64,000 nucleotides of DNA from Oceanobacillus chungangensis (GTDB taxonomy: Bacteria > Bacillota > Bacilli > Bacillales > Amphibacillaceae), in NCBI RefSeq assembly GCF_003369565.1, contig NZ_PIOD01000011.1, positions 310,001 to 374,000 of the forward strand, given 5' to 3'. The position numbers and the translations under genes are program-made. Positions 53,071 through 62,036 of this stretch are shown in pieces. The notes under the pieces were generated by a model that searched no databases, was not told the DNA's origin, and was given only the letters and a program-made list of their open reading frames with translations. Numbering within the stretch: position 1 is the first letter of the stretch; each line of letters begins with the position of its first letter.

Positions 53071-55233
53071 TTAATCATTAAACTCCATCTTCCAGCTGTA
53101 GTACACATTATCAGGATTCTTCTCATAGCTTAAATAGGCATTAAACTTCTTTCCTTTTTTACTCGTTAGGCCCTTAACAAATGCTTTCTTTTTAGCTAGT
53201 AGCTGTTTTACCATTGTTTTCGTCGGTTGTTTCTTCATAGCAGCTAAATATTTATCATTCTTCCAAATCGTAAACTTACAGCCATTTTTCCAATTACTAC
53301 AACCAAACCCTTTGTATCCTTCAATTATATTCCCACCACATTGTGGACATGTTCCTAATACTTCCTTTGAAATTTTTGGTGAGGTGACTTCATTAATGAT
53401 CCTATCTTCCGCCTGTTTAATCGTCGCTACTGAATCATTGGTGAATTTGAAAACGATATTAAGAAATTCCTGTTTGCTTGCTTTTCCTTTTTGAATATCG
53501 GCCAATCCTTTTTCAAGTCGTCCAGTAAATTCCAAATCAAACAGATTTTGAACGGGAAACGTTTCAACTAGATTTCTGCCTAGTTCCGTGCAGAGTAGAT
53601 TTTTACTTTCTGTAGTAATATAGCCAACATATTTTAATTTCTTAATTGTTTCCGCCCTAGTAGCTGGAGTGCCAATGCTAAATCCAGTTAAGATGCTGCC
53701 TAACAGTTCTTCACTCTCCTCTTCCTTATAACTTCTTCCACATGTTTCCATTACACGAAGTAATGTTTTTTCTGTATGAAGTTTCGGCGGTTTTGTAACA
53801 TGTGACGTTACCTCTGAGCTTACTAGACTTACAGGATCATTGATTTGTACAAAGGGCAAAATCGTATCCTTTGATTGGATTTTCTCTACCTTCTTCCATC
53901 CTTCTATGAGCTGAACCTTTCCTTTTGAAGCAAATAGACCTTTTTGATCAACGTCCACTAATTTTGTCTTTAAACTTGTCTCCTCATACTCTGCAATTGG
54001 CATAAACTGCATAATAAACCGATTTTTAATTGCAGTATACACAAGCTGCTCGTCACTTGTTAAGCGCTTCGGCTTTAAATAAGTTGGAATAATTGCGCTA
54101 TGACTCTCCACTTTCGCATTATTAAACACGCGCTTCGTTTTCATAAACTTAATTTCTTCTTTATATGGTAAATCTTCTGCATGCGCTTTTAATACATTTG
54201 CCGTTTTAGCTACTAGACTCTCCTCTAATGCTGTACTTGATGTTCTTGGATATGTGATGAACTTTTTCTCATACAAAGATTGTGCCACTTTTAACACCTT
54301 ATCCGATGTAAATCCTTTAAACTTGCTCGTGATGTATCCCTGCAAGTTAGATAGATTGAATAAAAATGGAGGGAATTCTTTCTTCCTATCGACCTGTTTA
54401 TCAAAAATCAGTGCCTGTTTCCCTTGAATCAACTGACGGAGCTGCTCTAAAGTCTCTTTTGACTTGAATTTCTGCTCTTTGTCTTCCACATAAGTTCCCT
54501 TGTATTCTTTATTATCCTTCGTTTGGAATGTCACGATTAATTTATAGTAATCCTCCGGTACAAAATTTTCGATTTCCTTATCTCGATCATAAATAATCTT
54601 TAAGGTGGGCATAAGTACGCGACCAATATTTAAAGCCTTTCCTTTGCCCTTTTGGTATTTCAAAGTTGCAACGGAAGTTAAGTTAATGCCAATGATCCAA
54701 TCTGCCCATTGTCTGCTAATACCAGCATCACGCAATGGCTTCATCATTTGATTGGACTGCATATTCTCAAGACCACGGATTACTTCATTCGGTGTCCATT
54801 CGTTTAATAATAATCGGTAAACTGGCTTTGAAGGTACCTGTCCACGGTAGATAATGCTGTCGCCAATGAGCTGTCCTTCTCGATCATAATCACAAGCAGA
54901 TACGATTAAATCTACATCCTGGCGTTTGATTAATGTTTGAACAATTTTTAACTGCTTCGCTGCTCCACCATCTGTTTGTGCACGATTCCTTGGATTGCTT
55001 TTTACCTTATATTTAAATGTTGAAGGGATGAACGGGAAATTATCCATCTTCCAACTTTTCATCTTACTATCGTAGTCCTTAGCATCATATAATTCTACTA
55101 AATGACCAAAAGCCCAAGTAATAAGATAATCGTTTCCTTCAAAATAGCCGTCCTTTTTTGTTTTTATTTTTAATGCATCGGCAATGTTTTTTGCTACGGA
55201 TGGTTTTTCTGCTAAAATTAATGCAAGTCCCAT
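53071..55233 (-). CDS. topB: DNA topoisomerase III
   Basis: 720 residues, type IA topoisomerase. The Toprim domain is at the N-terminus (LILAEKPSVAKNIADAL; SACDYDREGQLIGDSI with the metal DxD), and the active-site Tyr is in FITYPRTSSTAL near 330. A C-terminal zinc ribbon is CPQCGGN...CSNWKNGCKF. TopB decatenates DNA and resolves recombination intermediates. GGAGGGA precedes the ATG. Chromosomal TopB of this length is normal in Bacilli. Confidence 0.97.
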   Translation of the reverse strand: MGLALILAEKPSVAKNIADALKIKTKKDGYFEGNDYLITWAFGHLVELYDAKDYDSKMKSWKMDNFPFIPSTFKYKVKSNPRNRAQTDGGAAKQLKIVQTLIKRQDVDLIVSACDYDREGQLIGDSIIYRGQVPSKPVYRLLLNEWTPNEVIRGLENMQSNQMMKPLRDAGISRQWADWIIGINLTSVATLKYQKGKGKALNIGRVLMPTLKIIYDRDKEIENFVPEDYYKLIVTFQTKDNKEYKGTYVEDKEQKFKSKETLEQLRQLIQGKQALIFDKQVDRKKEFPPFLFNLSNLQGYITSKFKGFTSDKVLKVAQSLYEKKFITYPRTSSTALEESLVAKTANVLKAHAEDLPYKEEIKFMKTKRVFNNAKVESHSAIIPTYLKPKRLTSDEQLVYTAIKNRFIMQFMPIAEYEETSLKTKLVDVDQKGLFASKGKVQLIEGWKKVEKIQSKDTILPFVQINDPVSLVSSEVTSHVTKPPKLHTEKTLLRVMETCGRSYKEEESEELLGSILTGFSIGTPATRAETIKKLKYVGYITTESKNLLCTELGRNLVETFPVQNLFDLEFTGRLEKGLADIQKGKASKQEFLNIVFKFTNDSVATIKQAEDRIINEVTSPKISKEVLGTCPQCGGNIIEGYKGFGCSNWKNGCKFTIWKNDKYLAAMKKQPTKTMVKQLLAKKKAFVKGLTSKKGKKFNAYLSYEKNPDNVYYSWKMEFND

Positions 55234-55808
55234 TTTTAGGTTTCCCTCCCTATTCTATGTTTGAGATATTGTATTTTTTTCTTCGGTTGAAAAGCTTAGT
55301 AATATATCTTTTTTATAGTTGCAATCAGTTCAGTTCATTAAACGAAGTTGGCCATTGCTCTACTTAATGACTACTCCAGAAATACACTTCAACTTTACGC
55401 ATAGCTTGCAGTTTATCTCAACTAGTCATTATCATCATTTACTATATATAAGACTCCATATATAATATTAAACCTTAAAAACGAACGTATATTCTTTTTA
55501 CCAGTTTGGATGATTTATCGCAAAAAGTCAATCAAAAATGGATACTGGAACGGTTCAAAAACTATGATAACGATGCAAGTTAAAGAAGAGGAACGAAGAG
55601 GTTGTCGAAGAAAAAATTGAAGAACTTGAAGATACACGAAGTCATGTTTTTGCTATCGGTATGGCTGCTGTTTCATTAGAATTGTTCCTTATACTGGAAA
55701 AAGCCCTTGTTCAAGCGCTCGTATTAATCCCGCGCTCAAACAATTGACAAACAAACAGTCAAATCAAAACGCCCATCTAAGTTTAAAGTAAATAAAGATT
55801 CCTCTATA
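55234..55808. other. Gene-free region with repeat and ORF remnants
   Basis: It holds a degraded copy of the GC-rich repeat (55374-55430) and, at 55583-55747, a 54-codon plus-strand frame without proper start. That frame reads KKRNEEVVEEKIEELEDTRS followed by a hydrophobic run ending in LVLIPRSNN. The pattern, charged then membrane-like, suggests the tail of a decayed gene that I cannot name. The rest is featureless. Confidence 0.45.
55374..55430. repeat. Degenerate copy of the GC-rich repeat
   Basis: CTCCAGAAATACACTTCAAC and CTCAACTAGTC correspond to CTCCGAAAATACACTACGC and CTCACCTAGTC of the 51970-52165 element, with the part between deleted. Confidence 0.5.
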
Positions 55809-56627
55809 TTAACCAAGTGCTACATCTAAGATCATCATAATTGTAAAACCAATCATTAAACTCATCGATGCCAAATCCTTATTCCCTTCTTCTTGAGACC
55901 CCGGAATCACCTCTTCCGTCACAACAAAGATCATCGCACCTGCTGCAAAGCTTAGTGCATATGGCATGATTGGCTCTACTAGAGTAACCAACAGGACACC
56001 TATTACTGCTGCAACTGGCTCAACCATTCCCGAAAACTGTCCGTACAGAAAGCTCTTTCTCCTTGAATACCCATCCCGGCGAAGTGGCATTGATACGGCC
56101 ATTCCCTCTGGTAGATTTTGAACCCCCATCCCAATTGCAAGTGCAATTGCCCCAGCTAATGATGCCTGACTAGAACCACTGGCGACGGCACCGAATGCAA
56201 CACCAACGGCCAAACCTTCAGGTATATTATGCATGGTGATTGCTAGAACAAGCAAAGTACTGCGTTTTCTTTTTTTAGGTTGAATCCCTTCCGCTTCATG
56301 CATCGGTGCATTCGGATGTAAGTGTGGAAGTATTTTATCAAGACTTGATAAGAAAATCCCCCCTAACATAAATCCAATTGCTGCCGGAAGCCAAGCTGGA
56401 GCACTACTACCACCTGCTCCTATTTCAAGTGCGGGTGATAATAAAGACCAAAAGCTGGCCGCAATCATCACACCTCCTGCAAATCCTAGCATTGCATCCA
56501 TAAACTTTTGATTTACTGTTCTTGTTGTAAATACAATTGCCGCACCTAGTGCAGTCATACCCCAAGTGAATAAACTCGCAATTAACGTTTGAACAAGGGG
56601 ATCAAGCTCTAAGAAAAAATCGACCAT
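55809..56627 (-). CDS. ZIP family divalent metal transporter
   Basis: 272 residues, eight membrane helices with a His-containing loop (HLHPNAPMHEAEG) between helices 3 and 4. Metal-site motifs MHNIPEG (helix 4) and QNLPEGMAVS (helix 5), and VTEEVIPG later, are those of ZupT/ZIP proteins. It imports Zn2+, Mn2+ or Fe2+. ATG at 56627 is chosen because AAGGAG is well spaced; the 14 codons upstream are not needed. Confidence 0.92.
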   Translation of the reverse strand: MVDFFLELDPLVQTLIASLFTWGMTALGAAIVFTTRTVNQKFMDAMLGFAGGVMIAASFWSLLSPALEIGAGGSSAPAWLPAAIGFMLGGIFLSSLDKILPHLHPNAPMHEAEGIQPKKRKRSTLLVLAITMHNIPEGLAVGVAFGAVASGSSQASLAGAIALAIGMGVQNLPEGMAVSMPLRRDGYSRRKSFLYGQFSGMVEPVAAVIGVLLVTLVEPIMPYALSFAAGAMIFVVTEEVIPGSQEEGNKDLASMSLMIGFTIMMILDVALG

Positions 56628-56887
56628 ATGAAAAGACTCCTTACTTAAAATATTTACAAAAATATGCAACTACGTTAAAATGTTTACCCCAGCAAAAACT
56701 TTAACCCCAAGAAACAAAAATGTCAATTAATTAGCAGTGGTCTATAGATATTATGATTGTTTACGTTTTATCAGTGCAATCTTTTCACCCCGCAAACTAG
56801 TTTATTAGTACCCTCTATACCCAGATCTAAATATTATCATTCGTTTTTTTCTCAATCTATGAACTACATGGATAAATCTGTTAATAT

Positions 56888-58249
56888 TCAGCCGAAAAAG
56901 TCGATAATATTGACAATTTCATCCTCGATTAACTTTCCATCCTCTTCATTTAATAAATTATTTATCATTATTGAGAAAATCAAGTTATTGTGATTTTTCG
57001 TTGTAATATAACCTGAGAGTGTGCTCACACCTTCTATTGTCCCCGTTTTCGCCTTTACGAGTATACCTTTCATTCTTTCTCGCAACGTTCCACCAACCAT
57101 CCGATCATCCTCCCCTGCAGCAGGAAGTGCATTTAGAAATGAAGGAAACCAGTCCGCTTTTTGTACTTCGTATAGAAGATGCGTTATTTCATTAGCTGGA
57201 ATTAGATTATTATGGGATATACCTGATCCATCTTTAATTTGTATCGTTTCCATATTAATACCTAGTTTAACCATCTCCCGCTTCACGACTGCTAGTCCAT
57301 TCTTCCAGCTTCCTTCCCCATCAACTTTCTTGCCCATTTCTTTAACTAAAATCTCCGCATGGCCATTATTGCTAAGTTTCATTAGTGGAATCAGTAATTC
57401 AACTAATGGAATCGAATTACGTGATACGATCAATTGGCTATCTTTAGGAGTATTTCCTAGCCTTGAGGCTCCACGATGGATTATCCCCTCTTTTTCCAAT
57501 ACACGAGTAAAAAGATTCAATGCATACAGTGACGGATCTGGGACAGACATAAATTCCTTTCGCTTCACTGAACCGAGCATTAAATTTCCATTGATACAAA
57601 TGACATTTGAACCATAGCCTCTTGTAATAACGAGCTCATCTTCTGATGCTTCTTCTGCTGTCACCGCATTATTTTCAATCTCAATAATATCAGTTTTTGG
57701 AAAAATGGAATAAGCTGGTTTGTCGCCAATAACATTAGCAGCTGTCACTTCAACAATGATTGAACCAGTATCATAATCTTCGTTCGGCGATGCTGTTAAT
57801 GCGGATACTTGGGCACCATAATAATATTGCTCATCCGTCCAAACTAGATCAGGAGAAATCCGGTCCTTGTCATACCAAGTATCATCACCGATGATATCTC
57901 CTTCAATTTTATTGATTCCATTACTGAGTAATTGTTTGGAAAGACTAATAATAGCGGATGGTACTAAGGTGGGGTCACCTTTTCCAACAAAATATAAATT
58001 GCCCTTCAATGTCGCTCCTACAGTAGTCCCGGTCATTCTTATCTCTGTTGGAAATGTATAATCCTTGCCAAGAACAGCTAATGCAGCTGCACTAGTAAAT
58101 AGTTTCATATTTGACGCTGGATGCAGACGAACACAGCTCATATGTTCATATAGTTTTTCACCTGAAGATTGTGAGAGGATACAAACACCAATTAACGAAC
58201 CGCGTAATTTTATTTCGTTTTTAATATAGTTATCAATTTGCTCCTTCAT
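56888..58249 (-). CDS. D-alanyl-D-alanine carboxypeptidase/endopeptidase, family S13 (PBP4 type)
   Basis: 453 residues with all three penicillin-binding motifs: SNMK (in PASNMKLFTSAAAL, nucleophile Ser near 47), SGISHNN near 340, and KTGT near 415. S13 enzymes (DacB, DacC) trim or cleave peptide cross-links of peptidoglycan. Unusually, the ORF begins directly at the catalytic domain (MKEQIDNYIKNEIK) and shows no signal peptide. The start ATG has AGGGGACAA upstream, so the missing signal is not just a wrong start. Confidence 0.9.
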   Translation of the reverse strand: MKEQIDNYIKNEIKLRGSLIGVCILSQSSGEKLYEHMSCVRLHPASNMKLFTSAAALAVLGKDYTFPTEIRMTGTTVGATLKGNLYFVGKGDPTLVPSAIISLSKQLLSNGINKIEGDIIGDDTWYDKDRISPDLVWTDEQYYYGAQVSALTASPNEDYDTGSIIVEVTAANVIGDKPAYSIFPKTDIIEIENNAVTAEEASEDELVITRGYGSNVICINGNLMLGSVKRKEFMSVPDPSLYALNLFTRVLEKEGIIHRGASRLGNTPKDSQLIVSRNSIPLVELLIPLMKLSNNGHAEILVKEMGKKVDGEGSWKNGLAVVKREMVKLGINMETIQIKDGSGISHNNLIPANEITHLLYEVQKADWFPSFLNALPAAGEDDRMVGGTLRERMKGILVKAKTGTIEGVSTLSGYITTKNHNNLIFSIMINNLLNEEDGKLIEDEIVNIIDFFG

Positions 58250-58406
58250 TATTTGTCCCCTTGTATATAGATTGAGAATTAGTGATGCACTGTTAACCTA
58301 TTTCTACAGGATATCAGCAGATTCCTCTATTGGATTTTCTAACTATTTTATGTTGTAATCCTTTACTTATTATAAAAAAAGTTTAATTTATAGTATCATT
58401 GCCCTT

Positions 58407-58433
58407 ACTTTGGAACATTTTCTTCATATAATA
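58407..58433 (+). promoter_or_regulatory. SigK-type promoter of the second YjcZ gene
   Basis: AC at 58407-58408, 16 bases, CATATAATA at 58425-58433. It fits AC-16-CATANNNTA, as does the promoter of the paralogue at 36827. Confidence 0.6.
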
Positions 58434-58462
58434 CTAAGGTAAACTGGAATGGGGGTGACAAA

Positions 58463-58576
58463 ATGAGTGAACAATACGGTGGCGGTGGCGGTAGTTATGG
58501 TAACAGTGGATTTGCATTGATTGTTGTTCTATTTATCTTGTTAATTATTGTTGGAACTGCTTTTATTTATAATTAA
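58463..58576 (+). CDS. YjcZ family sporulation miniprotein
   Basis: 37 residues: a Gly-rich head MSEQYGGGGGSYGNSG and the membrane helix [18 protein letters not shown], almost identical to that of the protein encoded at 36827-36973. GGGGGTGA precedes the ATG. The two genes are not in the same locus, so they are dispersed paralogues. Expected to be made in the mother cell late in sporulation. Confidence 0.88.
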   Translation: MSEQYGGGGGSYGNSGFALIVVLFILLIIVGTAFIYN

Positions 58577-58654
58577 GTCTTAACTAGCATCATATCATCA
58601 GCTTATCTATATTTCCTCCTCGATCGGATAGCGGTTGATTAAATCAATTAATTT

Positions 58655-58679
58655 GGGATGCTTTTGCATCCCTTTTTTA
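58655..58679 (+). terminator. Terminator of the second YjcZ gene
   Basis: GGGATGC-TTTT-GCATCCC followed by six T. Confidence 0.9.
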
Positions 58680-58727
58680 CTTTCGCGAATTAGCAATGAC
58701 CTTAGTTACAATTGTCTAAATAAATTA

Positions 58728-58770
58728 AAAAGAAATGACCTCTCTTTTTAAAGTGTAGGTCATTTCTTTT
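58728..58770 (-). terminator. Terminator of the decayed binding-protein gene
   Basis: A 13-bp stem (AAAGAAATGACCT) just after the final stop codon of the remnant, with a TTTAATTTATT tract on the minus strand. Confidence 0.75.
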
Positions 58771-58774
58771 ATCC

Positions 58775-59233
58775 TTAAAAATCTACATATGGAACTTGTT
58801 GAAGCATCCTCTCAAAAAATTGAATGGCAAGTTTAGAAAGACTTCCATCATCACGCATTCCTTGTAATGCTTGGTTATAATTTCAACGTCAATTCGCCCA
58901 CTCTCTATCGAGCTATCAATACCCATAATCTCAAATGTTATATCTAGTTCTAGACAATCTGCTTTCCCGCATTACTTCTACACCATAGCCAGCAAGCTCA
59001 TCTTCATTGCCTTTTCCATCTTCATAATACGAAGCTGGAAACAACGTACCGGAAGTTCTTACAACAATTTCTCCATCTTCTTGATTTTCTCCCCATTTAC
59101 AATCCGTGTTATTCGAATCATTACTACTTGTTTCATTTTCACTTAGATTTCCACAGGACCACAGAATAAATGAAACCATTAATAAAACAATCAATATCCA
59201 AAAATACTTATCACCTAGACCCTTGAACGGCAT
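58775..59233 (-). pseudogene. Decayed amino-acid ABC transporter solute-binding lipoprotein
   Basis: The first 100 codons encode a lipoprotein start (VSFILWSCGN) and EIVVRTSGTLFPASYYEDG...AGYGVEVMRE of a family 3 solute-binding protein. The frame then breaks; the next frame continues ELDITFEIMGIDSSIESGRI DVEII. After a large deletion, the third frame supplies the typical family C-terminus NQALQGMRDDGSLSKLAIQF and stops at 58775. At least two frame changes and a deletion of most of the central domain mark it as a pseudogene. No permease or ATPase genes remain nearby. Confidence 0.8.
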
Positions 59234-59332
59234 TCAAGATTTGAAAAACGAAGAGCGATGTAATCAAGCAAATACAATCTTACATTATTTCTAGGAAATA
59301 AGAGAGAATAATTAATAAAGGAGGTAATTGCA

Positions 59333-59434
59333 TTGGTAAAAGGGAAAACAAAAACGAAGAATAAAAACAAGGAAGAGCTAAACGAGATGAAGAACAAAAA
59401 TAAATTTAAACGGAACCGGCCCCCTGGCAATTAA
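59333..59434 (+). CDS. Lys/Asn-rich 33-residue small protein
   Basis: TTG at 59333 has AAGGAGGT seven bases upstream. The peptide, MVKGKTKTKNKNKEELNEMK and so on, ends KRNRPPGN. It is very basic and hydrophilic, in the style of minor spore proteins, but I cannot assign it to a known Ssp family. A hairpin follows nine bases after the stop. Confidence 0.5.
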   Translation: MVKGKTKTKNKNKEELNEMKNKNKFKRNRPPGN

Positions 59435-59442
59435 CTGAGAAT

Positions 59443-59472
59443 AGCAATACCACTGGCATCAGTGGTATTGCT
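59443..59472. terminator. Hairpin between convergent genes
   Basis: A perfect 12-bp stem (AGCAATACCACT) with a 6-nt loop. No good T tract on either side, so it is a moderate terminator. Confidence 0.65.
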
Positions 59473-59516
59473 TGAATTAGAAATATTTCAGTTTTAATTT
59501 CTGGGAATAAATATCT

Positions 59517-60737
59517 TCAAATTTTATATTTCACCAATGAAAAATAAACAACTAACGACATCATACTACAAATGATAATCACAATTCCCATCGGTAATGC
59601 ATTGTATTCCCCTCCAAGACCAACCAGCGGGGAAACGAGCGCACCACCACCAAAAGGAAGAATACCTAAAAATGCGGAAGCACTCCCTGCTGATTTCCCT
59701 TGTCGTTCCATCCCTAGTGAAAAACTAGCAGTTCCAACCATTCCCATACTTGATACAACGAGGAAAAGTGCAGGAATTAAAGCCCATAATGGAAGTGTAA
59801 ACAACACAGCTATTAAGAGTAGGATACTACCAATAACAGAGATCATAATACCTATTAATAATAGGGTCAATTCATCCATTTTATTAGCTAACCTACTTGT
59901 TAATTGGGCTGCAATTATAATCCCCACGCCGTTCGCCGCAAATATTAGTGAGAATTGCTGTGGTGTTACCCCATAAATATTTTGCAATACAAACGGTGAT
60001 CCAGCGATGTACGCAAACATACTCATCGATATAAAGGATTGGGCAAGTGCAATCCCCATGAATACATGATCTTTCAATAGAACACGAAACGTTTTTAATA
60101 CTGCAACAATACTTGCCTCAGACCTTTTTTCAATTGGCAACGTTTCAGGTAGTGATACGATTACAGATAATAACATGATGAGTCCAATCACGCTTAGAAT
60201 AACAAATACTGCCGGCCACGAAACCCAATTTAATACAGCTCCACCAAATATCGGTGCTAAAATTGGGGCAGCACCATTAACAAGGGAGAGCAGTGCAATA
60301 AATTTCGTCAAATCTTTTCCAGTATACATATCACGTGCAGATGCACGAGCAATAACAATTCCTGCTGCACCCGATACCCCTTGAATAAATCGTAATCCAA
60401 TGAACACCCAAATATTTGGGGCAAATACACAAAGGAGTGATGCAACAGAATAAATAATCAATGTTGATACTAGCGGACGCCGTCGTCCCTGAATATCACT
60501 TAATGGGCCAAAGATAAGCTGTCCAGTCGCAAGTCCTAACAAGCAGGCTGTTAAACTTAATTGGGCAAGAGATGCAGTCGTGTGTAAATCAACGGTTACT
60601 ATAGGAAGTGCCGGTAAATACATATCCATTGATAATGGTCCAAATGCGGTGAGCAATCCTAGCAATAAGACAATCCACACTTTACTGAATCGATTTGGCT
60701 TCAGCTGGCTTTCAACTTTATTTTCTAGTCCATTCAT
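59517..60737 (-). CDS. Bcr/CflA family MFS multidrug exporter
   Basis: 406 residues, twelve membrane helices. MDMYLPALPIV in helix 1, GQLIFGPLSDIQGRRRPL between helices 2 and 3 (motif A) and RFIQGVSGAAGIVIARASARD in helix 4 are typical of the Bcr/CflA drug:H+ antiporter group. GAGGGAAG precedes the ATG. Substrate unknown; relatives export bicyclomycin, chloramphenicol or sulphonamides. Confidence 0.92.
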   Translation of the reverse strand: MNGLENKVESQLKPNRFSKVWIVLLLGLLTAFGPLSMDMYLPALPIVTVDLHTTASLAQLSLTACLLGLATGQLIFGPLSDIQGRRRPLVSTLIIYSVASLLCVFAPNIWVFIGLRFIQGVSGAAGIVIARASARDMYTGKDLTKFIALLSLVNGAAPILAPIFGGAVLNWVSWPAVFVILSVIGLIMLLSVIVSLPETLPIEKRSEASIVAVLKTFRVLLKDHVFMGIALAQSFISMSMFAYIAGSPFVLQNIYGVTPQQFSLIFAANGVGIIIAAQLTSRLANKMDELTLLLIGIMISVIGSILLLIAVLFTLPLWALIPALFLVVSSMGMVGTASFSLGMERQGKSAGSASAFLGILPFGGGALVSPLVGLGGEYNALPMGIVIIICSMMSLVVYFSLVKYKI

Positions 60738-60844
60738 AAATCGATTCTTCCCTCTCTAAAAAACATCATGTAAAATAGGATAATTCTAATTAAGTAAATC
60801 CAATAATAGAATAGGAACTGGACGGATGATGATTCTCGACACGA

Positions 60845-60890
60845 AAAAAAGGAGCTTCCACCTAAATTTATAGTAGTGAAAGCACTTTTT
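60845..60890 (-). terminator. Imperfect terminator of the aldo-keto reductase gene
   Basis: A 15-bp stem with three mismatches flanked by A and T tracts (AAAAAAAGGAGC... GCACTTTTT), 55 bases after the stop codon on the minus strand. Confidence 0.55.
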
Positions 60891-60948
60891 ATATAAATGC
60901 TACTCTCCAAACTGAAACGCTGTATTCCGCCGCTATTCTTATCTTGTA

Positions 60949-61791
60949 TTAAAACTCTTCATATTCTGCCGGATCCTGGTTTTTATTTCTACCATCTGGA
61001 CGAGTAAGTTCTGCAACCAGTTCCATTTCTGCATCACTTAGTGAGAAATCAAAAATCGATATATTTTCCAGCTGGCGAACAGGCGATGCAGACTTAGGAA
61101 TAGGAATTGCTCCAAGTTGGTGATGCCAGCGTAAAATGACCTGTGAAATAGTCTTATTATGTGAATCAGCAATTTTCTGCAATTTATCGTTTTGTAATAC
61201 ATCATTTGCTCTTGCGAGCGGACTCCAAGACTCTGTTTTCACGTTATGTTCCATATGCCATTTTCTTTGCTCTTCTTGATTGAAAAATGGATGTAATTCG
61301 ATTTGATTAATACTTGGTAATACACCAGTCTCCTTCTCTAATCGAACTAAATGTTCTGGCAAGAAATTACAAACTCCGATTGAACGAATGAGTCCCCATT
61401 TTTTAGCATCAATTAATGCTTGCCAAGCTTCAACATAATGATCCTGCTTCGGATTTGGCCAATGAATTAGATATAAATCATAGTAATCTAGATTTGCACG
61501 GTATAAAGATTCCTGAATTGTTGTAACTGCTTTATTGTACTCATGATAGCGTCCAGGTAGTTTCGATGTTATTCGTAATTCCTCTCTTGGAACAGTGCTG
61601 CGGCGAATTGCCTCCCCTACCGTACCTTCATTTTCATAATTATAAGCGGTATCAATTAGTCGATAACCTATTTCAATAGCACTTGTTATCGCGCTCGCAC
61701 CCGCATTTCCGTTAAGCCCATATGTACCAAGACCAATAACCGGAACTGAAGTCCCATCGTTTAATGTAATTTCTTCAACCGTTTTACTCAC
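60949..61791 (-). CDS. Aldo/keto reductase
   Basis: 280 residues, (beta/alpha)8 barrel. The catalytic tetrad is visible: Asp and Tyr in IDTAYNYENE, Lys in ITSKLPG, His in LIHWPNP; IPIPKSASPVRQLENI binds the NADPH phosphate. It reduces aldehydes or ketones and is similar in size to YvgN/YtbE. GTG start with GGGGAG seven bases upstream. Monocistronic. Confidence 0.93.
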   Translation of the reverse strand: MSKTVEEITLNDGTSVPVIGLGTYGLNGNAGASAITSAIEIGYRLIDTAYNYENEGTVGEAIRRSTVPREELRITSKLPGRYHEYNKAVTTIQESLYRANLDYYDLYLIHWPNPKQDHYVEAWQALIDAKKWGLIRSIGVCNFLPEHLVRLEKETGVLPSINQIELHPFFNQEEQRKWHMEHNVKTESWSPLARANDVLQNDKLQKIADSHNKTISQVILRWHHQLGAIPIPKSASPVRQLENISIFDFSLSDAEMELVAELTRPDGRNKNQDPAEYEEF

Positions 61792-61951
61792 TAATAATCT
61801 CCCCTTTAATCAGTATTAAAATCCTATCATCAATGCATTTAGCGTACCATTAACAGGTTGCGAAATTCAAATAATTCAGCTTATTAATGAGTGTCTGCCT
61901 CTTCCCGATTAATGTAGAATTTTTTAGTCCGGATACTTAAATTATAGCTAT

Positions 61952-62000
61952 ATACAGTTTACAAAGTGTTTACATATTGAAATTTCTGGTAAACTGTATT
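61952..62000 (+). promoter_or_regulatory. 11-bp inverted repeat upstream of the aminopeptidase gene
   Basis: ATACAGTTTAC and its exact complement GTAAACTGTAT, 27 bases apart, end 36 bases before the ATG. A further GTTTAC copy lies between them (61969-61972 region). It may be an operator for a dimeric repressor. I see no clear -35/-10 pair. Confidence 0.45.
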
Positions 62001-62036
62001 AGAACTTAATCAAATTAATTAACTGGGGGTAAAAGT

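Noticed and set aside
57021-57617. 198-codon ORF antisense to the S13 peptidase gene
   Set aside because: Shadow frame of a gene with all catalytic motifs in order.
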